From a virus: a stretch of 25,227 nucleotides of DNA. The DNA lies in IMG/VR virus record IMGVR_UViG_3300010885_000445, positions 1 to 25,227 of that record, one strand, 5' to 3'. The notes beneath the pieces were generated by a model. That model was not told where the DNA came from, did no database searches, and worked only from the letters and a program-made list of their open reading frames with translations. Positions 7,327 through 12,966 of this stretch are shown in pieces. Within the stretch, counting starts at the first letter, position 1. Every line of letters begins with the position of its first letter. Both the position numbers and the translations under genes were made by a program.

Positions 7327-8031
7327 ATGTCTACACCTACACGTTTTCCTGCTGGAGTATCAACCCAGAAAGTTAACCAAACTCTTGGTATGTTTGGTCA
7401 ACCTGATCCTACTGATCCTATTGTTGACTTCCATGATTTTCAGCAATACGTTGCTGCTGACTGGACTGTTACCAACACTACTACACACGCTACCATTGGT
7501 CTTACTGCTGGTGCTGGTGGTCTAATTTCTCTTGCTGGTGGTGCCTCAAGTGTTACTGGTGACATTGCTGCAATCATTTCTAACCCGTTAGATTTTAACT
7601 TTACTTCAGGCCAACAAGTTTGGTTCTACACTGGGTTTAAAGTTACTACGGCTGCTAACGATCAAATCCAACTTGGCATTACAGCAGCTAATAGCGCCCT
7701 GACTCCTTCAGATGGAATCTATTTTAATAAAGCTGCTGGTGCTTCTACGATTGATTTTGTAGTTCGTAAGTCGTCTACGTCTACAACTCAGTCTGCTGTA
7801 GCCACTTTGGTCAATGCTACTTTTGTTCGTCTTGGCTTTTACTACAACGGTAAAGACGCAGTAGATGTGTTTGTAAACGACAACAAAGTTTACTCACAAA
7901 CTGTTCTAACTAACTTGCCTACGTCAACTGCGCTGGCTCTTGCTGTTGGTCTTAAAGCTGCCGCTACTGCTCCTACGACAAGTGATCTTATTGTTGATTT
8001 CTTGATGGCCTCCCAAGACCGTGCGTACTAA
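7327..8031 (+). CDS. Beta-rich virion protein, unknown function
   Basis: 234 aa, rich in Thr, Ala, Val and Gly and low in charge. After an N-terminal segment (FPAGVSTQKVNQTLGMFG) comes DFHDFQQYVAADWTVT and alternating strand-like sequence, including VWFYTGFKVT, VRLGFYYNGKDAVDVFVND and SDLIVDFLMASQDR. This order resembles jelly-roll or concanavalin-like surface proteins of phage heads, but I cannot assign a family. AAAGGAG (7313-7319) lies 7 nt before the ATG and follows the three-way-junction RNA immediately. Its place after the capsid gene and its strong ribosome site suggest an abundant decoration or head-fibre protein; this is inference. Confidence 0.68.
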   Translation: MSTPTRFPAGVSTQKVNQTLGMFGQPDPTDPIVDFHDFQQYVAADWTVTNTTTHATIGLTAGAGGLISLAGGASSVTGDIAAIISNPLDFNFTSGQQVWFYTGFKVTTAANDQIQLGITAANSALTPSDGIYFNKAAGASTIDFVVRKSSTSTTQSAVATLVNATFVRLGFYYNGKDAVDVFVNDNKVYSQTVLTNLPTSTALALAVGLKAAATAPTTSDLIVDFLMASQDRAY

Positions 8032-8052
8032 TTCTTAATAAGGATATATATC

Positions 8053-8763
8053 ATGCCCGTTAACGCAAATATTAATATTTCTGGTAGCCAGAAAGTAGCA
8101 AACGTTTGGAACAGTGACCACCTTCTTGCTGATGAAGGCAGTTACTTTACAGCTCAGAACGCTACTGTTGGTACTGCTATTGCCATGACCACCTCGGTTG
8201 TTGACGATGCAGCTACTGCCTCTTCAACCCACGCTCAAGCTGCTCCGTACATCTACCTGTACAACAGGGGTGTTACTGGTGATAAAAGCGTGTACCTAAA
8301 GTACATAAAGCTGTTCTCGCGTATTGGCGATCAAGCTTGGACTTCGGCTACGCAAGCCCTGTTCTCGCTTCGTGCTGATCCGACCAGCCGCTATACTTCG
8401 GGTGGCACTGCTTTGTCTGTCTACAATCAAAACACTAACACTGGCAATGCTTCACAGTTGCTGTCTTACGCTGGTGCTAACGTTGTGAGTCTTCCGACTG
8501 CTGCTCAACGTGTTCTTGCTCACGGTATGATTCAATCTTCTATTCCGTTGGCTGGTTCTACGTGGATCTGGACGTTTGGTGATGTAACTTCTCCAACTAA
8601 CTTTGGCTATGCTTCAGCAATTAACTCGCTGACTATTCCGGTTGCTCCGGTTGTTATTGCTCCAGGTTGGTCGTTGCAGTTGGACATCTGGGCAACGGCT
8701 TTGGCTGCTGCTCCGACGTTTGAAGTTGAGATTGGTTACGCAGAGCGTTACGCTGGTCTGTAA
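8053..8763 (+). CDS. Virion-type protein, unknown function
   Basis: 236 aa, Ala/Ser/Thr-rich, few charges and no signal peptide. Segments such as AAPYIYLYNRGVTGDKSVYLKYIKLF and GMIQSSIPLAGSTWIWTFGD alternate in a beta-like pattern, and the end reads FEVEIGYAERYAGL. AAGGAT precedes the ATG. It is 21 nt after the previous gene, so both are probably made from one message. It is followed by the second copy of the palindrome-plus-hairpin element. Likely a capsid or vertex surface protein by context; no family recognised. Confidence 0.65.
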   Translation: MPVNANINISGSQKVANVWNSDHLLADEGSYFTAQNATVGTAIAMTTSVVDDAATASSTHAQAAPYIYLYNRGVTGDKSVYLKYIKLFSRIGDQAWTSATQALFSLRADPTSRYTSGGTALSVYNQNTNTGNASQLLSYAGANVVSLPTAAQRVLAHGMIQSSIPLAGSTWIWTFGDVTSPTNFGYASAINSLTIPVAPVVIAPGWSLQLDIWATALAAAPTFEVEIGYAERYAGL

Positions 8764-8766
8764 TAA

Positions 8767-8778
8767 GTTACTAGTAAC
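8767..8778 (+). repeat. 12-nt palindrome, copy 2
   Basis: GTTACTAGTAAC, identical to 7124-7135 and again just after a stop codon (TAA 8761-8763) and just before a G-rich hairpin. The surrounding sequence is not otherwise conserved between the two sites, so the exact match is unlikely to be a simple recent duplication. Confidence 0.65.
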
Positions 8779-8782
8779 ATCT

Positions 8783-8818
8783 TGAGTGGGGAGAGGTTAA
8801 TACTTCTTCCTACTCTCA
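8783..8818 (+). promoter_or_regulatory. G-rich hairpin, second intercistronic copy
   Basis: Fourteen pairs close a six-base loop TTAATA (8797-8802): 8783-8786 with 8815-8818, a two-base bulge at 8813-8814, then 8787-8796 with 8803-8812, with three G-U pairs. Like the hairpin at 7134-7163 it has a purine-rich, G-heavy left arm, a pyrimidine right arm, a six-base A/T-rich loop and no U-tract. It probably acts on mRNA stability or readthrough between the genes at 8053 and 8840. Confidence 0.55.
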
Positions 8819-8839
8819 GAACTCTTATTGGAGACCTAA

Positions 8840-9253
8840 ATGGCAAACGTACTTGACACACAAGTGCTAGAAGAAGGCCCACGTAACCTAGTAGTCAAGC
8901 TTACGGGTGTTTTGGATACTAGCGACATCTCTGAAACAGCCATTGATATTAGCGCGTACACTGCTAACAATGACGTTAATGGGATTCTATCTGGCTTTAG
9001 AGTAGATCTTATTGAATACTCTATAGGCAAAGGACTGGAGATTCAATTAGCTTGGATGGGTAACAACCCAGAACAAATTACTCCTATTTCTGGTCGTGGT
9101 CGTATTGTGGCTACTAACTATGGTGGCTTTATTCCTGACCAGACTCGTAACGGCTACAACGGCAGCATCAGTCTGATTACTACTGGATACCCAGCAGGTT
9201 CTATTCAGAACTTTACGGTCATAATGGAACTCATTAAGTTATACACGGTTTAG
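8840..9253 (+). CDS. Small virion-associated protein, unknown function
   Basis: 137 aa with a regular strand-rich pattern: NLVVKLTGVLDTSDISET, then GFRVDLIEYSIGKGLEIQLAW, a loop region with ISGRGRIVATNYGGF, and SISLITTGYPAGSIQNFTVI. The sequence looks like a compact beta-sandwich. GGAG lies 8 nt before the ATG. Proteins with this arrangement are common in podovirus structural modules; I know no demonstrated function. Minor capsid, vertex or tail attachment are options. Confidence 0.65.
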   Translation: MANVLDTQVLEEGPRNLVVKLTGVLDTSDISETAIDISAYTANNDVNGILSGFRVDLIEYSIGKGLEIQLAWMGNNPEQITPISGRGRIVATNYGGFIPDQTRNGYNGSISLITTGYPAGSIQNFTVIMELIKLYTV

Positions 9254-9269
9254 TTAAAAGGTAGTAACC

Positions 9270-9677
9270 ATGTCTCTAAAAGAAATATATAGCAGCGGAG
9301 ACTGGAACACTATCTGCGACGTTTGTGGAAGAAAGTATAAAAATACTGACTTACGCAAGCGTTGGGATGGTCTTATGGTTTGTTCCCAGGACTTTGAGGA
9401 ACGTCAACCACAAGACTTTGTACGAGCCAGAGCTGACCAGATAGCTGTGCCTTGGTCTAGGCCAGAACCACAAGATCAATTTGTAGGTGTCTGTACTGTA
9501 GAAGGTGGTACAGCTATTGCTGGATTAGCTATAGGTGGTTGTGCTGTAGCTGGTATTTACAAAGCTTTTCCTGATGGCTACGCTTTCTGTACGTACGATA
9601 CCCACTTAGGACAAGCAGATTACGGAGAAGCTGATTGTGCTTACTCAGATAACTTTAACGGGGCATACGTATCATGA
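9270..9677 (+). CDS. Zinc-ribbon-like virion-module protein
   Basis: 135 aa. The N-terminal half carries CDVCG (C16, C19), then KRWDGLMVCSQDFEERQPQD with C38, a pattern I recognise from small phage proteins usually located near tail or fibre genes. Only three Cys are visible in the ribbon. The usual fourth position is unclear; where relatives as I remember them have Arg-His-Pro this one has Arg-Gln-Pro. The C-terminal half has a Gly/Ala/Ile repeat-like stretch (GGTAIAGLAIGGCAVAG) and a Cys-containing tail (FCTYD, DCAYSD). It overlaps the next gene by 4 nt (ATGA). Function unknown. Confidence 0.68.
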   Translation: MSLKEIYSSGDWNTICDVCGRKYKNTDLRKRWDGLMVCSQDFEERQPQDFVRARADQIAVPWSRPEPQDQFVGVCTVEGGTAIAGLAIGGCAVAGIYKAFPDGYAFCTYDTHLGQADYGEADCAYSDNFNGAYVS

Positions 9678-10426
9678 GTGAAAGCAAAACATTTACTAGC
9701 GGCACGTTGATTAACTCTGGGTGGCTTAACGCGGTTGATGCAACTACGTTTGAAGCTCTTGGAGACGGTAGTTTCAATCCTCCGACTACTGGAGCACAAA
9801 TTGTAGCTAATTTAAGTTTAGCTACACAGACTACAGCACAAATACTAACTAATAAAACACTAACTAGTCCGGTTCTTGTAACTCCAACATTAGGCACCGT
9901 TGCCAGCGGCAACATTAGCGCGTGTACAAGCACTTCTATGGTGATGGTAACCCCAATATTGGGAACACCCACTAGTGGCAACTTATCAAATTGCACTAGC
10001 ACTTCAATGGTATTGACCACACCTGTGATCGGCGTGGCAACTGGCACCAGCCTCAGCACCACGGGTAATCAAGTAATTAGTGGAACCGGAAAACATGGCT
10101 ACTCTACAGGTTCTGGTGGAACAGTTACCCAAGCCACTAACAAAACTACAGGCGTAACGCTAAACAAACCAACTGGTCAGATTACGTTGAATGCTGCTTT
10201 GCTTGCTTCTGATACCACAGTCAGTTTCACGTTGACCAACACGGTAATTGAAGCAGGTGATATTTTGATATTGAATCACATCAGTGGAGGCACTGCGGGT
10301 TCTTACTTGCTTAATGCTCAGTCTGCTGCCGGTTTAGCTAGTATCAACGTGCGAAACATTACTGCTGGTTCTTTAAGCGAAGCTATTGTGATTGCATTTG
10401 CAATCTTAAAAGCAGTTGTAGCTTAA
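9674..10426 (+). CDS. Short fibre-like structural protein with 23-residue repeats
   Basis: 250 aa, almost free of charged residues in its N-terminal half and rich in Thr, Ser, Gly, Asn and Val. It opens with TFTSGTLINSGWLNAVDATTFEAL, close to N-termini of phage fibre and appendage proteins. Two tandem 23-residue units (about residues 70-115) share TPxLGTxxSGNxSxCTSTSMV, with a third partial unit; the style recurs in the long fibre gene at 22930 ([14 protein letters not shown]). The C-terminal 100 residues look like a globular beta domain. It overlaps the zinc-ribbon gene by 4 nt. Tail fibre, head fibre or fibre-attachment protein are possible. Confidence 0.6.
   Translation: MSESKTFTSGTLINSGWLNAVDATTFEALGDGSFNPPTTGAQIVANLSLATQTTAQILTNKTLTSPVLVTPTLGTVASGNISACTSTSMVMVTPILGTPTSGNLSNCTSTSMVLTTPVIGVATGTSLSTTGNQVISGTGKHGYSTGSGGTVTQATNKTTGVTLNKPTGQITLNAALLASDTTVSFTLTNTVIEAGDILILNHISGGTAGSYLLNAQSAAGLASINVRNITAGSLSEAIVIAFAILKAVVA
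9881..10018 (+). repeat. Two tandem 69-nt coding repeats
   Basis: Units at 9881-9949 and 9950-10018 encode matching 23-residue sequences; a third, partial unit begins at 10019. Codons differ at many matching positions, so selection acts on protein structure rather than on a recent DNA duplication. Expected to form repeated strands of a fibrous region. Confidence 0.7.
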
Positions 10427-10472
10427 AGTTAATATTTTTACTGTGGTAATTATTTGCTAGGAAATAAATAAA

Positions 10473-10661
10473 ATGATTCTACAACTACTTAAATCTAAAA
10501 CCGTTTGGTATGCAATCATTATTGCCGTACTGTCTATTGTTCAAGGTTACGTTGGTTTGTTACCAGTAACACCAGTAGTTCAGATGATGGTAGGTGTAGG
10601 TATATCTGTAGGCATTGTGTTGCTACGCCTTGTTACAACGACTCCCATAGCAAACAAATAA
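10473..10661 (+). CDS. Small two-helix membrane protein of the lysis cassette
   Basis: 62 aa with two hydrophobic segments: VWYAIIIAVLSIVQGYVGLL (about 11-30) and VVQMMVGVGISVGIVLLRLV (about 35-54). Short charged or polar ends sit on each side, so a hairpin with both ends on one side of the membrane is likely, the shape of class II holins. It may be the holin, an antiholin or an accessory protein; the product at 11037 is the better holin candidate. AGGA lies 10 nt before the ATG. Its stop overlaps the next ATG by one base (TAATG). Confidence 0.68.
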   Translation: MILQLLKSKTVWYAIIIAVLSIVQGYVGLLPVTPVVQMMVGVGISVGIVLLRLVTTTPIANK

Positions 10662-10882
10662 TGGAAGCACAGTCGTTAATTAATATAGCTGTTGGTGTTG
10701 CTGCATTCTTTGGCGGCTGGACTATCAATTCTATTACTCGTTCTATTGAAAAGATTGAAGACAAATTAAACGCTGTGCCTGTGATTTACGTATCAAAAGA
10801 CGATTACAAAGAAGACCTAAAACGTATCTACGAAATGTTGGACAAGATCTTTGCCAAGCTAGACGATAAGGCTGATAAATAG
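10661..10882 (+). CDS. Membrane-anchored coiled-coil protein of the lysis cassette
   Basis: 73 aa. One hydrophobic segment near the N-terminus (LINIAVGVAAFFGGWTI, about 5-21) is followed by an amphipathic, highly charged region (ITRSIEKIEDKL, then YVSKDDYKEDLKRIYEMLDKIFAKLDD) with heptad-like spacing. The ATG at 10661 reuses the last base of the previous stop, and there is no clear Shine-Dalgarno, so translation probably depends on coupling. An open stretch continues upstream of this ATG but is out of frame with the real gene there. The TM plus coiled-coil plan recalls inner-membrane spanins, but it is short and no lipoprotein partner is visible. Confidence 0.65.
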   Translation: MEAQSLINIAVGVAAFFGGWTINSITRSIEKIEDKLNAVPVIYVSKDDYKEDLKRIYEMLDKIFAKLDDKADK

Positions 10883-11037
10883 TGGACACCTTCGACCTGC
10901 TTACAAAAGCATGGCCGATACTTCTAGCCATAATTACTTTGATTATTGTTCTTAGTAAACTAGATTTACGTGTTGCAGTACTAGAAGAAAAAGTTAGAAC
11001 GCTATTTGAATTTTGGAACAAAAGGAATGAAAAATAA
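10882..11037 (+). CDS. 51-residue membrane protein, GTG start, lysis cassette
   Basis: GTG at 10882 overlaps the last base of the preceding stop, with TAAGG (10867-10871) 10 nt upstream. The product has one hydrophobic helix (AWPILLAIITLIIVLSKL, about 9-26) and a short charged helix (RVAVLEEKVRTLFEFWNKRNEK). Its stop overlaps the next ATG (TAATG at 11035-11039). It is easily missed because of its size and GTG start. A second small TM plus coiled-coil protein beside the one at 10661 suggests a hetero-oligomer or a paired regulator of the holin; no family recognised. Confidence 0.62.
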   Translation: MDTFDLLTKAWPILLAIITLIIVLSKLDLRVAVLEEKVRTLFEFWNKRNEK

Positions 11038-11543
11038 TGTTTACTCTTCTTACTACAGTTATCTCTTTTCTGTCCGGCGGTGTGCCAAAGATACTAGATT
11101 TTTTTCAAGATCGTGCTGACAAACAACACGAAGTTACTTTAGCCCAGATGCAGACTGAACGGGAACTAGCACTCAAGAAAGCAGGACTAGAGGTTCAGGA
11201 ACGTATTGAGCACATTCAAACAGAACAGATTCAAATCAATGCTGATGTAACAAACAGTCAGACCGCTATGCAGGAGCGTCAGAGCCTCTACGCGCACGAC
11301 ATAGCTATTGGGCAGGGTGCTAGCACCTGGGTGGTTAACGCACGTGCTATGGTGCGTCCTGCTATTACCTACGGAATGTTTCTGATGTTTGCCTTCGTAG
11401 AGATCTTTGGATTCATCTATGCTTGGAAAACTGGGGTAGCTTTTGATGTTGCTCTTACTCAACTCTGGGATGATGACACCCAGACTATCTGGGCTTCTAT
11501 TGTTTCGTTTTGGTTTGGAACTCAAGCTTTTAGTAAGAAATGA
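11037..11543 (+). CDS. Holin, 3TM (GTA-type) family
   Basis: 168 aa. A hydrophobic N-terminal segment (FTLLTTVISFLSGGV) is followed by a long Gln/Glu-rich helix (about 25-85) and a C-terminal membrane domain: GASTWVVNARAMVRPAITYG, then FLMFAFVEIFGFIYAW and a final aromatic segment with LWDDDTQTIWASIVSFWFGT. That conserved WxxNxRxxxRP and FWFG pattern fits the 3TM holins known from gene transfer agents and many proteobacterial phages. It would make holes in the inner membrane to release the endolysin encoded next, whose start overlaps this stop (ATGA). Confidence 0.78.
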   Translation: MFTLLTTVISFLSGGVPKILDFFQDRADKQHEVTLAQMQTERELALKKAGLEVQERIEHIQTEQIQINADVTNSQTAMQERQSLYAHDIAIGQGASTWVVNARAMVRPAITYGMFLMFAFVEIFGFIYAWKTGVAFDVALTQLWDDDTQTIWASIVSFWFGTQAFSKK

Positions 11544-11998
11544 AAGTAAGTCAAAAAGCTTTGGAAATGCTTAGACACCACGAAGGTGTTAGACGTAAGC
11601 CCTACCAAGATGCAATTGGGTTGTGGACAGTAGGGGTAGGACACCTTATTGAAGACGGTAAAACGCTTCCCGATAGCTGGAACAAGGTCTTTACGATGGA
11701 GGAAGTCGATGAGATTCTTAGGAAAGATCTGGCAAGATTTGAGGCAGGAGTGGAACGATTATGTCCTAGTGGGCTTACTAGCGGTCGTTTTGATGCACTT
11801 GTCTCGTTCTCTTTTAATGTGGGACTAGGGTGTTTGCAAAGATCCAGTATTCGTATGAAACACAATCGGGGTGATTTTGAGGGTGCTGCTGATGGGTTCT
11901 TGCTGTATACCAAAGCAGGGGGTAAAGTGTTTCAAGGGCTTGTTAACCGTCGAAAAGATGAGCGTGCTACATATTTAGGAGCAACAAATGGCTCGTAA
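11540..11998 (+). CDS. Endolysin, GH24 lysozyme (T4 lysozyme family)
   Basis: 152-aa muramidase that cleaves the bond between N-acetylmuramic acid and N-acetylglucosamine. The catalytic triad is visible with the same spacing as T4 lysozyme (E11, D20, T26): E15 in HHEGVR, D24 in PYQDAIG and T30 in LWTVGVGH. A later ARFDALVSFSFNVG-like helix (GRFDALVSFSFNVGLG) and GLVNRRKDER are also typical. There is no N-terminal signal or anchor, so export needs the holin at 11037. It overlaps the holin by 4 nt and the next gene by 11 nt. Confidence 0.93.
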   Translation: MKVSQKALEMLRHHEGVRRKPYQDAIGLWTVGVGHLIEDGKTLPDSWNKVFTMEEVDEILRKDLARFEAGVERLCPSGLTSGRFDALVSFSFNVGLGCLQRSSIRMKHNRGDFEGAADGFLLYTKAGGKVFQGLVNRRKDERATYLGATNGS

Positions 11999-12224
11999 GA
12001 AGTTTCCCAATTTGTCAGTAGGTCGTGGAGAAAAACTACCTGTTAGCAAAGGTGCTGGGCTTACTGCTAAAGGTAGAGCCAAAGCAAACAAAGCTACAGG
12101 AAGTAATTTAAAAGCACCTAGCAAAGATGCCTCTAATCCTCGTCACAAATCATTCTGTGCTCGTAGCAGCAGTTGGTCTGGTGAAAGAGGAAAAGCTGCT
12201 AGAAAACGTTGGGGTTGTAAATAA
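11988..12224 (+). CDS. Small basic protein (DUF6321-like)
   Basis: 78 aa and very basic. It contains KGAGLTAKGRAKANKATGSNLKAP followed by HKSFCARSSSW and GERGKAARKRWGCK, a pattern I recall from short uncharacterised phage proteins grouped under DUF6321. TAGGAG lies 6-7 nt before the ATG inside the endolysin gene, and the stop overlaps the next ATG by one base. The two Cys and the dense Lys/Arg content suggest nucleic-acid binding, perhaps as a packaged or DNA-associated protein; function is not known. Confidence 0.66.
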   Translation: MARKKFPNLSVGRGEKLPVSKGAGLTAKGRAKANKATGSNLKAPSKDASNPRHKSFCARSSSWSGERGKAARKRWGCK

Positions 12225-12964
12225 TGTCTACTTCTACATACTCAATTACCAGAGATGAGATTATTCTCACAGCTCTACGCAAACTAGGTGCTGTAGAGCC
12301 TGGTGATACGGCAGCTACTATAGATTCAAACATAGTGACCAACTGTGCTCAGGCGCTTAACCTTATGGTCAAACAATGGATGACTGAAGGCATTAAGTTG
12401 TGGACAGTCATTGAGTACACTATTACCCCAGTAACTAATCAAAGTGAGTACATTATTGGCCCCAGTGGGCCTGACTTAGTTGCTGATAGGCCGCTACGTC
12501 TTATCCAAGGTGTTATTAGAAACATTGCCGTAACACCCTACGTAGATACACCCCTACAGATCCTAAGCAAACAAGAGTACATGACTCTAGGTTCTAAGTT
12601 CTCTACAGGTATAGCTAACTCTGTCTACCTTAATCCAGGTTCTACCTCTGCAAGTGTCAAATTATTTTTGACACCTGATGTGGCTACTTCAACCAACTAC
12701 GTAATCATTCTGACTTGTCAAAGACCAATCTACGACATTTCTACGGCTACTACTGTTCCTGACTTTCCTAATGAGTGGATGCAAGCTCTTGTTTGGGGAC
12801 TAGCTGACCAGCTTTCTCTTGAGTTTGGTTTGCCTATTAACCACAGGCAAGAGGTAATGCTACGAGCTGAAAAATACAAAGATCAACTAACAAGCTGGGA
12901 CGTTGAGAACGAGAGTACTTTCTTCCAGCCTGATTCTCGTAACTTTACCTCCTTTGGTAGGTAG
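12224..12964 (+). CDS. P22 gp4-like head-tail connector (tail accessory factor)
   Basis: 246 aa. The N-terminal helical part (TRDEIILTALRKLGAVEPGD, then ALNLMVKQWMTEGIKLW) matches the connector proteins that bind beneath the portal in P22-like phages. A beta-rich centre follows (ITPVTNQSEYIIGP to LTCQRPIYDI), then C-terminal helices (FPNEWMQALVWGLADQLSLEF, VMLRAEKYKDQL). P22 gp4 itself is shorter, about 166 aa, so this belongs to the longer version common in metagenomic podoviruses. It begins in the preceding stop (TAATG) and is followed 2 nt later by the gp10-like gene, as in P22 order. Confidence 0.78.
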   Translation: MSTSTYSITRDEIILTALRKLGAVEPGDTAATIDSNIVTNCAQALNLMVKQWMTEGIKLWTVIEYTITPVTNQSEYIIGPSGPDLVADRPLRLIQGVIRNIAVTPYVDTPLQILSKQEYMTLGSKFSTGIANSVYLNPGSTSASVKLFLTPDVATSTNYVIILTCQRPIYDISTATTVPDFPNEWMQALVWGLADQLSLEFGLPINHRQEVMLRAEKYKDQLTSWDVENESTFFQPDSRNFTSFGR

Positions 12965-12966
12965 CT

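Noticed and set aside
10505-10660. N-terminal extension of the coiled-coil membrane protein beginning upstream at 10505
   Set aside because: Those bases encode the two-helix membrane protein in another frame; the TAATG junction and the hydrophobic N-terminus support ATG at 10661.
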